A stretch of 64,000 nt of DNA from Engraulis encrasicolus (taxonomy: Eukaryota > Chordata > Actinopteri > Clupeiformes > Engraulidae), in contig NC_085868.1 in NCBI RefSeq assembly GCF_034702125.1, positions 47,104,778 to 47,168,777 of the forward strand. Direction: 5' to 3'. The position numbers and the translations under genes are program-made. The notes under the pieces are model-generated. The model was not told the origin of the DNA and did no database searches. It was given only the letters and a program-made list of their open reading frames with translations. Shown here in pieces: positions 26,301 to 35,871 of this stretch; position 1 is the first letter of the stretch, and every line of letters begins with the position of its first letter.

Positions 26301-29300
26301 CGTAGACATATACTGTTTTCCCTCATAAACAATGTTTTGTGAAAAAAATGTTTTTTGCTGCCTATCCGTCATCTACCCACTTACAGTTACAGATTCGAGT
26401 GCAGCCTAGGTCATTATTACCCAACCCTACCCCGTCTGTCTCTTGCACTGCTGCTTCCTTGCTGTCATGATCTACACTGTCCTTTTTTCAATAAAGGCAA
26501 AAAGCCCATAAAAAAAAAATATATATATATTTTTTTAATGTTAAACGTATGTGTTCATTAGGAGTCCCAGGGCCTGTGTACAGGGGAGTTTGAACGCTTG
26601 ATGACGGCGGTCCAGGAGAAGAGGAGGCAGCAGCAGGCCAAGGGCAGCCCTGGTGGGCGGGGCCTGAGGACAGAGCTCTCCCGCAGCCTGGAGCGGAGGG
26701 TGAAGGACAGGCTGGCCGGCTGCAGCTCTGCCCCCGAGAAACGCAGGAGGACCAGAGATCCTCCAGGTACAGCACAGGCAGAGAGAGTAGAGAGAGAGAG
26801 AGGTTCCATTGGCCCATTGTTTCCTGGTTCTATTATGCCCCCCCTTAGGCAGACCTAGGCAGACCTAAGGACTGTTCTATTCATTGTAGGAGCATTATGA
26901 CACGCCCCTTTAGGCAGACCGGAACCTGGTCGCGTTAGGTGCCCATAGAAACCTATTATGTTGGCATATCTCTATAGAATATCTCTGGTACAGGTTTTAT
27001 AATGGCTCCAGACAGTAAAAAAAAAATGGGGTGTCAATATTTCAGAATAAATTTATTTTAATCCAGGTAAGACTGTGGAGAGTCAAAAAGTCAGTGTAAA
27101 ATTCTGCAGGTGGCCACATTCCAGTGTTAATATTTATACTATGTTGAGTAGAATTAACACTGAAAATGTTACACTGACCTAAGAGTACAATTAACACTAT
27201 TTTTTGAGCGGGACCAAATGTCATCTTAAACAGAGTTAATTTTAACTCTTAGTTGAGTTACATTAACACTGTATTTTGTACTGTGCGCCTACTGAAAGTC
27301 ATGGAGGTGTGCTGTTCTCCTGTCTGCCACCCGTCCTTCCATCTGTGCAATCGTCTGTCCGCCACAGATTCTTTCATGTGCGCAAATTTTGGACAAGAAC
27401 ACATAAGGGGAGACAAACCATAAATGAAGACCTCCACAATGGTCATGTGTATGCATCTCTGTCTTCATAGTGGCCATGCCCAGGGCCTTGTCCAACAGCC
27501 TTCCGTCCAGAGGCGTCCGACTGGTGTCAGAAAGCCCACCCACCCAACTGAGGACACCACAGGCACCCCAGCAGAACAGCCGCACCAAGCCCCAACCCAG
27601 CACCTCCACCCCCAAGTAAGACCCTTTCTGCACTCGGACTGGGGCGCATTTCTCGAAAACATAGTTGTTAGCCAGTTAGCAACTTGGTTAGTTGTCAATG
27701 GGAAATTGCATCGCAAACAACAAAGTAGCTAACCTAGTTAGCAACTATGGCTTTGGGAAATGCACTCTGATTTGCTGTTCCAGAATTCACCACTTCAACT
27801 GGATACGAACTGATAGTGAAATAAATGTTGGTTCTGATTGCTTTCAAAATGTTTATTGTTCATTATACTGTATTTCTAAGGTATGCCAATGATAATGGTC
27901 AGCCCTATTCATGTGTCAAAATCCACAGAATCATGTTAAATAACCTTGAATGATTTTCATCCCTAGAATTTATCCATCGAGTTCAGATGATGATGATGAT
28001 GATGATTCAGAAAAAGTATTGGCTCCTCAGCCTCTGAAACGGTCCTGGCCTAGAAACGAGCCTGTGCCTCTCCCTAGGCCCACCATCCCACAGGTCAGCC
28101 TGATCTCATAAAAAGGAGCATTTTTTCACGCTAGTGTATTCCACCTGTTGGTCTGACACATTTTATCATTGTGACCTACGAGTTAACACCGTTTAAAGAG
28201 TTGCAAATCTCACATGGGCAAAATAATTTCCCTGCATGGTTAAAGGAATATGCCACTATTTTGGGGCTTATTACAGTTAAAATCGTTGGGCAGGGTTTAT
28301 AAAGGTGGTAAAGTGTCTTATTTTTCATGTTAAGCGTTGTCTTGCTTTAAGACAAGTTAATAGAGGGAATATGTCGCTAAGCTAGTGAAAGTCAATGTAT
28401 CCATGTAGCATGCTACAATGCTACACGGATACATTGACTTTCACTAGCTTAGCGACATATTCCCTCTTTTAACTTGTCTTAAAGCAAGACAACGCTTAAC
28501 ATGAAAAATAAGACACTTTACCACCTTTATAAACCCCAGCCAACGATTTTAACTGTAATAAGCCCCAAAATAGTGGCATACTCCTTTAACACCTTAACCC
28601 AGGGGTGTCAAACTCAAATTGATTGAGGGCCAAAATCAAAATCTGGAACGAAGTCGCGGGCCGAACTCAACATTTATTTTTAAAAATGGCACTTCATATT
28701 CATACTTAAATTTCACACACACTCTTTCCCATCATATTTGTTAGTTCAAATGTGTCTGCACATCCCGTGACACAGCAAATTTCATGTTCAAGTCATGTTA
28801 CGCTACATTAATGGTGTATGTTGGCCAAATGTCATACACATTTGAAATGATCTCGCGGGCCGAATAAAATGGCTCCGCAGGCCAAATTTGACCCCCGGGC
28901 CTGAGTTTGACACCCCTGCCTTAACCTGTCACTTACTGTTGTAGAAAGCATAGAAACAAGCCAAATGCGTTAAGACACGCAAAGATGGCATATTTTTAAC
29001 ACGTTCTCAAGTGTGTGCTATACTTTTACTGTAATGTTCAATCATGTCTATAAGGTCTTTGTGTATGTTCTGTATGTTCTGTAAGCTGACAGACACCTTA
29101 ATTTCCTTCGGGATTAATTAAAGTACTCTTCTCTACTCTACTTCTCATGGTGTCATGTGGCACAGGTGGTGGTCTGCAGAGAGAAGCCCGCTACTGCGGT
29201 GGACAGCGATGGAACGTGGACAGAAGGCAGCGAACTGGAAGAGATCGAGCCTAAGCAGCTACAGAATTCCTGTCCAGTCAACCAGAAAACACATGAGAAG

Positions 29301-31318
29301 AGGACGCAAGGTCAGAATGTGTTCCTGTGATAGACAGACACACTATTCTTTTCTTTCTTTTGTTTTCTTTCTTCTAGCTTGGTTAGCATTTACGCTATTG
29401 ACTGTCAGTGACAGTAGGGTTTCCACTAACTTTTTAATGTCCATTTTATTTGTGAAACGTAATCCACAAAACTGGATGTAAGTTAGATTGAAAATCAGCA
29501 GCCTGTCTTGCCTGGCTTAGACCACAGTGAAAATGCATTTAGATGCACACTGGGCTTATTTTATCACTCACTGTACATAGTACTTCCTTGTTTGGCCTCT
29601 CTCAAAGGCACATAATTCATCACCTGATAATCATCCACATTTACAGTATGTACTGTACCAGTATGTAATCAGCTTGCAAAACTATGGGTTGCATTTCCCG
29701 AACATCCACTTGAAAGGGTTGCAGAAGCAATGTGCAATTTGACCATCAGAGCCTTACAGTGTTTCAGTTAATTGCAGTATGTAATAGTTTGTAATACATG
29801 TAAATAATCCAAATCATTTGAAAAGAATCACAACAAATTAATCAAATATGGCAGTAGATCAGTAAATAAAAATAACGTTTCATGTCACCTCAGGTCACCA
29901 GGTGAAAGACCTAACCAGGAGCCTTGAGAATCAGCTGGCTAGCCAGGGACCACCCAAACTGGCAGGGAGTGTCAACACCTTGTACACCTCTAAAATCATT
30001 GGGGCAACTACTCCCAAAACATTGGACCAAGTGGAACAGCCTAAGGTATAGTAGGTCATTGCATTTATGGAGCTGATGTTTGTTGTGGGATTTAGGAGTG
30101 GGTTGCTGTGAAAAATTGCAGAAGGAGTTGGTTTTGTTTTAACAGAGAAGTGAATATTCTTGCTGCAGAATTTAACAAGATACACAGACCTACTTCGAGT
30201 GCAACACAAAGAAGCAAATTGATTTCTGATGAACCAACATTACTTTGTATATAGTTGCTACTTGTCTAAAGTCTCTGTTCACTGAATCAGCTAATCTTTA
30301 TCATTCCAACATACAGTAGCTAATAATCAACATCACCTATTTGTAACTGATGCATTCTAGCACACTGTGAAGGATGACAAGAAGGGCAATAAGGAAAATC
30401 ACAGCAATAATACTAACGATGAGGATGATGACGACTGGGACATCTCGTCTCTGGACGAGGCCTCCAAGCCCACCTCCACCCTTACCCCCCTGCAGAAGAC
30501 GCTGGAGTCCACCAGCACCAGCGTGTGGGGGCCCTCTACTGGACACAGCGCCAAACCCGGTAAATTACTGTTAGCCACTGACGCAACTTTGACAACTTTG
30601 TCTTTAATTTGACTGAATTGGAGACTATGTTGTTTTTGTTTTTCTTTATTTATCGATAAAAAATAAATAAAGAATATATATATATGTATACTGTGTACAT
30701 TATATATTCAGTATATATAAAGGTTAGGTGACAAGAAGAACTGTTCTTGACCAAGGCACTCCAAAAAGTTATAAATGCTTTTTATTTATCTATAGTGAGA
30801 TACACATAGGACCTAGTAGGTCCAAGCCATAAGCCCAAGTCCTCTGTGGATATAATTACAAATAAAAACTTTTTTAAGTTTATGGAGTGTCCTAGTCAAG
30901 AAAGAGTATTTTCTCCTAACCCTGGTAAAAGAATGTTGGCTTTTGACAAAGCAGTCAATTAATGCACGAAGACAAGGACCGTGTTGAATAAGTTGTATAA
31001 GAATGATCAATGGCAATCGGGCCGTAATCTACTGCAAAGACTCTGTGTAATGTCGTAGTAGTGTGGTGCTGTGATAGTGAAATCTTATCAATGACTAGTG
31101 TGATGTTCCATTGGCAAACCGTACACATGATGAGGCTACAGATACAAATCAATACTGTTTAATGGAGAAATATATACTGTATGTGTGTGTATCTACATGT
31201 ATTTATACGTCCAGTGATATATTTCTATTCTTTTGCAGGACTAACTGAAGCTGGAACAGCGAGTACACTGAAGAGCAGCCTGCTGTCCTTTAGTGACTGG
31301 AGTAGTTCTGAGGACTAA
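8457..31318 (+). CDS. dzip1: Dzip1 (DAZ-interacting zinc finger protein 1, iguana), complete
   Basis: Nineteen coding exons join in frame with AG acceptors and GT donors: 8457-8459, 8723-9337, 13062-13146, 15716-15858, 16586-16744, 18134-18316, 21778-21840, 22062-22178, 22785-22833, 22951-22989, 23286-23345, 23858-24012, 26562-26766, 27471-27615, 27967-28093, 29166-29310, 29894-30045, 30361-30559, 31239-31318. The total is 2724 bp, 907 residues, close to fish and mammalian orthologues. Exon 1 ends right after the ATG, giving M|PFFNN. Visible parts are the conserved N-terminal Dzip1 region (residues about 50-150, [21 protein letters not shown]), one C2H2 finger (C207, C210, H223, H228), long coiled coils (about 240-430), an Asp run in exon 15, an acidic [10 protein letters not shown] segment, and the conserved C-terminus [15 protein letters not shown]. 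Known role: a basal body/transition-zone protein required for cilia and for Gli-dependent Hedgehog signalling. The exon 6 donor (GTCTGC) is weak. Confidence 0.95.
9539..9578. repeat. (CA)n microsatellite in dzip1 intron 2
   Basis: A short CT run followed by about 20 CA units, in the intron just after exon 2. Confidence 0.95.
9797..9843. repeat. (CA)n microsatellite in dzip1 intron 2
   Basis: About 23 CA units, unbroken. Confidence 0.95.
9893..10056. mobile_element. Fold-back (palindromic) MITE
   Basis: The arm at about 9911-9970 (AAGCTGATTCAGGAGTAAAC ...) is the reverse complement of about 9986-10045, separated by a loop of about 15 bp. The arms match at nearly every position, so the transcript could form a long hairpin. 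It lies in dzip1 intron 2. Confidence 0.8.
10414..10771. mobile_element. TTAA-flanked MITE (GGGACACTGTG family), copy 1
   Basis: It begins TTAAGGGACACTGTG and ends CACAGTGTCCCTTTAA, with TTAA at both edges. The inner sequence (CATGAATACTTACCACCA, AATAGCAATTTTTAGCTG) is shared with the four other copies in this window. TTAA targets suggest a piggyBac-type origin (inference). There is no coding potential. Confidence 0.82.
10973..11070. mobile_element. Short fold-back element
   Basis: CAAGTGAGCGCTTTCGAGCT at the left and its reverse complement at the right enclose a small centre made of TCTAAGTC repeats. It has near-perfect arms of about 40 bp and lies in dzip1 intron 2. Confidence 0.8.
11200..12760 (+). 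other. dzip1 intron 2, no further feature recognised
   Basis: Unique-looking, AT-rich intronic sequence. No exon is needed here, because exon 2 joins exon 3 in phase 0 with no residues missing from the conserved region before the zinc finger. Confidence 0.6.
12760..12985 (+). mobile_element. tRNA-derived SINE
   Basis: The head contains an A-box-like GGTTCAGGGGGTAGAGCA and a B-box-like GGTTCAAGGCC. The typical fish SINE body GCTCTTGAGCAAGGCACCTA follows. The head is tRNA-like but does not fold as a clean cloverleaf, so I do not call a tRNA gene. It lies about 80 bp before dzip1 exon 3. Confidence 0.75.
13185..13374. mobile_element. hAT-type MITE (GTGTAGTCTAC family), copy 1
   Basis: The ends are CAGTGGTGTAGTCTAC and GTAGACTACACCACTG. 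The body contains repeated GTATACCCACTT words. The flanks share a near 8-bp repeat (CACACACC / GACACACC). A second copy lies at 53504-53692. It starts 38 bp after dzip1 exon 3. Confidence 0.82.
13555..13865. mobile_element. hAT-type MITE with perfect target duplication
   Basis: It begins CAGTGTTTCTCAAC and ends GTTGAGAAACACTG. TTGTAGAG is present at 13547-13554 and 13866-13873. It lies in dzip1 intron 3. Confidence 0.9.
14105..15479. mobile_element. Larger non-autonomous DNA transposon, probably hAT
   Basis: The left end CAGGGCTCCAGACTAAC pairs with the right end GTCGCACTCTGGAGCCCT. The subterminal parts both carry GGTGCACCTAAA-type words in inverted order. The flanks share TCTTCC. The 1.37-kb body holds an ATA/ATT tract (14268-14325) and no intact transposase. 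It lies in dzip1 intron 3. Confidence 0.7.
16088..16453. mobile_element. TTAA-flanked MITE (GGGACACTGTG family), copy 2
   Basis: It is oriented opposite to copy 1: TTAGGGACACTGTGCAGG at the left and CAGTGTCCCTTTAA at the right. It fills more than half of dzip1 intron 4. Confidence 0.82.
17198..18040. mobile_element. TTAA-flanked element with long inverted repeats, copy 1
   Basis: TTAAAGTGGTAGTTTGC at the left mirrors GCGAACTACCACTTTAA at the right. The arms match for about 180-200 bp (TGACTTCTGGGGTGAAGTAG ...; AGCACCAAATGTCAAAATTG ...). There is no transposase. It occupies most of dzip1 intron 5 and ends about 95 bp before exon 6. Confidence 0.82.
18631..20701 (+). mobile_element. 5'-truncated LINE with open reverse transcriptase frame
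   Basis: It holds an open RT frame (to 19918), a 3' region with two long CA tracts (20033-20104, 20246-20302), CTATGTC-type repeats, and the 3' end ATTGACAATAAACTTGACTT with TTGAC repeats. The 5' end starts inside the polymerase domain, so the endonuclease domain and 5' UTR are missing. Such truncation is normal for target-primed retrotransposition. Similar 3' ends are found at 1-545 and, inverted, at 41764-41890. Confidence 0.9.
18632..19918 (+). CDS. LINE reverse transcriptase fragment (non-LTR, Jockey/CR1/L2-like)
   Basis: The frame has 428 codons with no stop. RT motifs appear in order: [20 protein letters not shown] (fingers), [11 protein letters not shown] (motif A), [14 protein letters not shown] (motif B), [10 protein letters not shown] (motif C with the catalytic FADD), TKFLGVHI (motif E region), and the C-terminal segment with YFLRKLKKA and WGGSC. 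It has no start codon of its own, because the apparent upstream Met belongs to the host element. The uninterrupted frame suggests a fairly recent insertion. It is not a host gene. Confidence 0.9.
   Translation, partial: SKQEQAVIPSLFKAATIIPVPKKSSPSCFNDYRPVALTPIIMKCFERLVLSHIKATLPPTLDPYQFAYLAKRSTEDAICSALHPALIHLDNKDSYVRMLFIDFSSAFNTIIPQQLIRKLDKLGFSTSLCNWLLDFLMQRPQAVRVGNNTSSTLTLSTGAPQGCVLSPLLFTLLTHDCTTTHSTNHLVKFADDTTLVGLITKGDETHYREEVDLLARWCKDNNLLLNVNKTKEIVVNFQRVQKQLPPLTIDGDAVERVSNTKFLGVHISYDLSWTTNTTSLAKKAHQRLYFLRKLKKASATPSIMTTFYRGTIESVVSSCITVWGGSCTEKNRKTLQRVVNTAKKIIGVPLPSLQDIYTARLTRKALMIIKDTSHPGHKLFSLLPSGKRYRRLRSRTTRLASSTMHQAIKILNTQPTLPSLSASSQPGH
22190..22780 (+). other. dzip1 intron 8, no feature recognised
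   Basis: Intronic sequence between exon 8 (ends 22178) and exon 9 (starts 22785). I see no repeat ends or extra exon. Confidence 0.5.
24052..24279. mobile_element. Small TIR element (GTTTATTTGCAAAACGG family), copy 1
   Basis: The left end GAGTTTATTTGCAAAACGGTG is mirrored by CACCGTTTTGGAAATAAACTC on the right. The interior shares TTCTTGCCATTCAAAT and AAAATGCATTTTGCAATGCA with 41898-42140. It begins 40 bp after the donor of dzip1 exon 12. Confidence 0.78.
24561..26203. repeat. Array of TGTCCTTTGGTGTGAC-like motifs
   Basis: At least eleven copies of the 16-bp motif or close variants occur in both orientations. Plus orientation: 24561, 24756, 24947, three tandem copies at about 25102-25162, 25832 and 25852. 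Minus orientation: 25172-25188, 25193-25209 and 26188-26203. The first and last copies face each other. This looks like a decayed DNA transposon with subterminal repeats. It fills most of dzip1 intron 12. Confidence 0.7.
26405..26525 (+). mobile_element. SINE 3' end fragment
   Basis: CCAACCCTACCCCGTCTGTCT ... CACTGTCC ... CAATAAAGGCAAAAAGCCC matches the tail of the SINE at 51581-51774 in the opposite orientation. It is followed by an A-rich and TA-rich run just before dzip1 exon 13. Confidence 0.65.
27014..27285. mobile_element. Probable MITE with TTAACACT words
   Basis: The ends resemble GACAGTAAAAAA and TATTTTGTACTGT. The interior repeats TTAACACT and AGTTAATTTTAACTC in both orientations. 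Similar sequence occurs at about 45720-45955 and 58949-59297. It lies in dzip1 intron 13. Confidence 0.5.
28240..28589. mobile_element. Near-perfect 350-bp palindromic TTAA element
   Basis: TTAAAGGAATATGCCACTAT at the left is mirrored by ATAGTGGCATACTCCTTTAA (one mismatch). The two halves match along almost their entire length around a centre at about 28413 (CATGTAGCATGCTACA). TTAA lies at both edges. It is in dzip1 intron 15 and would form a very long RNA hairpin in the pre-mRNA. Confidence 0.9.
28600..28918. mobile_element. hAT-type MITE (CAGGGGTGTCAAACTC family), copy 1
   Basis: The ends are CAGGGGTGTCAAACTCAA and TTGACACCCCTG. The perfect 8-bp target duplication CCTTAACC is at 28592-28599 and 28919-28926. 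It inserted only 10 bp from the palindrome at 28240-28589. A second family member is at 36499-36881. Confidence 0.92.
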
Positions 31319-31560
31319 TAGCTTTTATTTCTTACAAAAACAAAACATAATTATGAAATATGATTTTAATTTTCAAGCTCTCCACCACCCAATCACTGAC
31401 TGAATAAAAAAAATTAATATTTGTATTTTAGGTACAGTTTGGTATTTAAAGGTGCGGTTGTGTGGACATATAGATTTTATTTCTTTAAAATCATGAAATA
31501 TTATCATCCTTTAGCTCCCCACCACTGAAACATTGACTGAATTAAAATTGTAATATTTGT
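31319..31560 (+). other. dzip1 3' UTR with degenerate tandem duplication and poly(A) signal
   Basis: The sequence after the stop contains AATAAA at 31403-31408. A block of about 130 bp (GATTTTAATTTTCAAGCTCT ... AATATTTGTATTT) is repeated imperfectly at about 31480-31565. The stop at 31316 and the convergent claudin stop at 32296 are under 1 kb apart, so the two 3' UTRs may nearly meet or overlap. Confidence 0.6.
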
Positions 31561-32098
31561 ATTTGGCATCTTTGGTACTGTATGGTTCTAATGCCAGCCC
31601 TGAATGTGGTACAGTGATACTTTTTTTTAGACAAAGACTTTTTATGCAGAGCACTTTTAACACATTGGGACAACACTTTTTTTGTAAATGCAGTGAAGCA
31701 AATGTATTAAATCCAGGTAGTGTTCAACAGAATGTCTTTTGTAAGCCCCCTCTCCTCTTTGGAAAGCATTGCACATGTACTGTATCCTCCTGTGTTCAGA
31801 AACACATTGTGTAGATATTAAAGGCCCAATGTGTAACGCAAATTTGCTAGGTTGATAGCATACAAAAACAAATTCAAAGTCAAGTAAAGGACAGGGTGGT
31901 GAATGGCCAATGCACATTTTGATGTTATATACATGTTGCATGTCATATTCCATAGCATTACGCTGTACAACTGGACTTCTTTGAACATATTAGCTCCTAT
32001 TTCCTACAAACTTCTTAAGTTCTGCTTGACGTGGGCAACACAATCAGTTTTTTTAAGTAGTATTTAAAAAAAGGATTTTCAAGAAACATTTTCAAGAT

Positions 32099-32104
32099 TT
32101 TATT
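32099..32104 (-). promoter_or_regulatory. Candidate poly(A) signal of the first claudin gene
   Basis: AATAAA on the minus strand, about 190 bp after the claudin stop codon at 32294-32296. Confidence 0.5.
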
Positions 32105-32293
32105 TGTCACATGCCTTGTGCATGGTCAATTGGCAGTGAAATGTGTATTGCCACTACTGTCTTCTGAAATAAATAATAGGAAAAGATAGGGAAAACATCA
32201 ACCTCAAAGGAGAAGTCCAGTTGCAGACCGTACAGCTAAAACTTGTTGGATAACATGACATGGATGTATCATGAGGATCTTCACTGAGACATG

Positions 32294-35200
32294 TCATACA
32301 AAGGAGTCCATAGTGGGAGGCGGGACAGTCCTGACACTGCGTGTTTTCTGGCTGGGGAGGCTGTATCTGCTGGAGAAGAGGGGGGGCATGGGTGTGAGTC
32401 CGGGGGTCCGTCTTGAAGACGGTGCCAGTATGCGGGGTCGCCCGGAAGACCCCGGGATCATGTACGTCCTGGTCCGCGCTGTGGCGTAGGATCTTGGTTT
32501 GCGCTTCTTCCCGCCACTAGTGAAAAAACAGGATCATTTTGGAATGGTCATGATATCAGTGTTGTTTTGTCGTTAATATTACCACATTATTTTGAATAAA
32601 ATACACGTCTTCAGAAATTGTAAAAAGTGCTTCTATGTTTGATTTTTTTAAAAACATCTTTGCACATGGGTCTATCAGCATCATAAACATATGTGCCTCA
32701 AGTAACAGAATAAGACTAAGGTGATTATCATTTTGGTGACAAGATGGTTATAACATAGGCATCAAGGGGCTGACTTGTGTTCTGGATAAGAACAGCTAAA
32801 GGTTAGGCTATGGAATGGAATGTTAGGTTGTATTAATACAGTAGTCATCAAATAGTACAGTGATTACTTTCTGTAAAAGACCTCTCGTCCCGAGAAGTAA
32901 GCCATGACAGAAGCAGCTGCGATGATGACGCATGTTCCTCCCCATCCAATGAACACTGCAGCACCTAACTCAAACCTGATGGGGGAAAAAAAGATTTTAA
33001 AACACACTTAAGCCAAGGTCTCTCCGTAGGCCTACATGGTTCATACACACACCACTGTATATTTGGCGCAATAAATGAAGTACGTTTGTGTGGGTTGGCT
33101 ATTAGCAAGGATTTTGATTGGTTGTCTGTCTGCATAGGCCGCAGGTACTCACTTTTGTGCTCTGAAATTCGGGTCAACAAACTCGGAGCGCACCTTGTCC
33201 CCCCACCAGGAGTAAACTATCAGCCCTGAAAAACCTGGAGGGCAGGAGAGACATTGGAGCAGATCAGAATGGAACCAGTGATGGGCAAGCTGGTTTACTA
33301 AAATTCATTTGCAGCAACAAAAGGTTAAAAGGTTACACATGTGTTCACATCCATGTACCACTACTGTAAGTAGTAAATGTGCAGCAGTGGATACTACTGG
33401 ATAGGCTGTAAAACAAAGAGCCATACTGTTCAGAGCGTAATACAAAGTAGTTGTCCCCTTTTCTCTTAAAGAAACACTAAGGCTGAGATTAATTTATTAA
33501 TTTGATTTTTTTAATCAATTAGGTTAATGATTCTGTATTTCGAGATTCAAGTTGTGTTTCATTTTTTTAGATTCAAGTTGTATTTTTCCCGTGGGAAAAT
33601 TGTCTTGGACAATCACATATTTCCTCAGGGACATCTTTTAATCTTTAATATTGAAATACAGAAAGCATTTTGGAATCATTACTCTACTTAAATTCGAATT
33701 AATTATTAGAAATCTTAGTTTTTAAAAAAATGAATGAATTTATTAGTCGTAACAAAATTAGATTCTTTTGGAATTTGCTTTGTCACTTTCATGGGCTTCA
33801 AGGCCTAAGGAGGGAGTAGGAGTGTGTTGCCTGGCTCTCACCGACTACAAAAGCTCTGCGTCACACCTTTCCAGCCCAAGGTGTGGCTATCGATTTGTAT
33901 TTCTCTATGAGTGACAATTCCGCCTCCAACCTCTAGGGTGACCAAAGAGTGAAACAACTTTAGTGTTCCCTTATGTCACCTAGCACAAATCGTGCACCTT
34001 TTTTACAGATAAGGACATAGTTCAAAATGTATAATGATAGTAAATATTCATGAAAAAGATCACATTTAGCATACATTTTGAAAAAAAAACTACTAACGAA
34101 TTAGTGGACCTTTGGTGACCACTTCAAAGAGCAATTTGTAAGCTGTAAACATTTTGTACATAAACATCTGCACATAAATGTGTGCTAACATGTCTTTATA
34201 AAAAAATACTAGTGTGAATTTGTACGTATTAGTAGTCTAGTAGTGTAAGTAATACCAGAGAGAGCTCACCAGAAGCGAGGTAGGTGACGCTTGCTGCGAA
34301 CGTGACCCTGGCGTTGGCCAGCTCAGAGCCCCCGATCTTTGTGCACTTCATGCCAATGAAGGCCAAAACGGCCGCCCAGAAGCCCAGGATCACCGACACA
34401 ATGGCCAGAGCACGGCACACATGGAGGAAGACTGAAAAGGCAGAAAGTAGGATTTTCATTCAAACAAAATCTCACGTAGCCCCTTAATGCGCGCCGTACC
34501 TCCTGTGGCACACTGTAATAGTCATTGAAATGTAACTACTATAGCACTACAATACTATGACACAACACAGGTCCTTTAGTAATGCACCACGACTTGGTCA
34601 TTACCATACTGGTAACAACAAATGTATAAAGCCGCATCTTAAGGGGTTAAGAGGTTGGCATCCCATAATCTGACATGTCTGGACACAGATAGAGATATTG
34701 ATCCCCAAAATACAGAGACACATGGAGGGAAGACTTGTCAAGGCCTCAGATCAGTGAGTTAAATAAATCTTGACAAGTTGATTTCACTAGACTTCACTTG
34801 CACAGAGCCTAGACATGTTACATATACTGTGGTCCACTGGTGCAATCAATTTAGGCCTACAAATGATCAAACGCACATAAACAAGTTCACCAAAATTGTA
34901 ATGACAGAGTCTTAATCTGTTACATTCGGCTCTCAGTAATGTCAAAGCAATGTTGTTATGATGTACAGGTAGTAGAATCTTTTCAGCAATAATTGAACAG
35001 GCCCGTCGGCAGTCCCATCTGCACAAAGAGGATACTAACGGGGCTTATTTAAAAGAGTCATCTCACCTGGAAGAGCCAGCAGCGAGGGGTAGTACTTGCA
35101 GTCGGAGACGCCGGTGGTGTCGGAGATGCAGTCCATCCACAGGTTGGAGTAGTAGTTGGATGTGGTGAGCACAATGCTGCCCACCTGTTCAAAACAGACA

Positions 35201-35871
35201 CACACTAGACTCGATTACACATTTAGGAAAAGAGCTGGAACAGAAGTAAAAACCATCAGGCAATTTAATCTACACTGGCTACTGTATGTTTTTTGAAGAC
35301 TTGTCTGTCTGTACAGTCAGGTCTGCCTATTTCCAAACGTTTGCTCTAAAGCAGTGTTTCTCAAACTTTTTCAGACCGAGGACCACTTTGTCCCCTCAGA
35401 ATATGTTCAGGGTTAGGGTGAACTGAATTTGCTAATTTGACACTGCTAATTTTGATGCAGATCACTTATTTTCTTATCCACATTCACAAGCCTGCCTTAT
35501 TGTAATGAAATGCTATGTCTAGCTTTGTAATAATGTTACAAATAAAGCTTACTCCTAGCTTGTCTTGGTAAAATAGAAATCCCCTCGAGGACCACCTGAG
35601 CTCTGTCACGGACCACCAGTGGTCCCCGGACCACACTTTGAGAATCACTGCTCTAAAGCTCCTAAACGCAAGACAAATTTCCCTCAGGGAAATAAAAGGT
35701 TTCATTCATTCATTCATTCATTCATTCATTCATTCATTCATTCATTCATTCATTCACCTCGGAGAAGGTCCAGTACTCAGTGGGCAGTGTAGAGCAGACC
35801 AGGATCCATCCACAGAGGCACGCCACAAAGCAGCCGATCTCCATGTACATCACCAGCGTCCGGTACTGCAT
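32294..35871 (-). CDS. Claudin-10-like tight-junction protein, paralogue A (268 aa)
   Basis: Six exons join in frame: 35871-35758, 35184-35067, 34431-34270, 33234-33153, 32975-32868, 32516-32294. The start is MQYRTLVMYMEIGC. Four membrane segments are visible: about 11-28, then in exons 34431-34270 (IVSVILGFWAAVLAFIGMKC), 33234-33153 and 32975-32868 (FELGAAVFIGWGG). The first loop carries the claudin pattern W...NLW..C...C (YYSNLWMDC, SDCKYYP). The last exon gives a basic Ser/Pro/Arg tail ending TMDSFV, a possible PDZ ligand. Exons 3-6 keep the phases (1, 1, 2, 2) and the 162- and 82-bp lengths of the other two claudins here. The first coding exon is split by an extra intron (35185-35757). 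Claudins polymerise in tight junctions and set paracellular permeability. It is closest to claudin-10 by sequence and by position next to dzip1; the paralogue letter is not assignable. The last donor (GTAATC) is weak. Confidence 0.9.
33235..34269 (-). other. Intron between exons 3 and 4 of claudin A
   Basis: AT-rich intronic sequence with no exon-like segment and no clear transposon ends. Confidence 0.5.
35352..35650. mobile_element. hAT-type MITE inside the extra intron of claudin A
   Basis: It begins CAGTGTTTCTCAAAC and ends TTTGAGAATCACTG. The perfect target duplication CTCTAAAG is at 35344-35351 and 35651-35658. It makes up about half of the 573-bp intron. Confidence 0.9.
35701..35756. 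repeat. (ATTC)n microsatellite at a splice donor
   Basis: About 13-14 units of ATTC. On the coding (minus) strand it reads GTGAATGAATGAATG, so the repeat starts within the GT donor context of claudin A exon 1. Confidence 0.95.

Noticed and set aside
27289..27633. Minus-strand frames over dzip1 exon 14
   Set aside because: They are shadows of the GC-rich coding exon; the plus-strand frame joins its neighbours in phase and encodes part of the continuous Dzip1 protein.
32862..32880. Claudin A ending at the in-frame stop after FYRK in its fifth exon
   Set aside because: Splicing at GTAATC to 32516 restores phase and gives a basic tail ending DSFV, as expected for a claudin. The weak donor leaves a short isoform possible.
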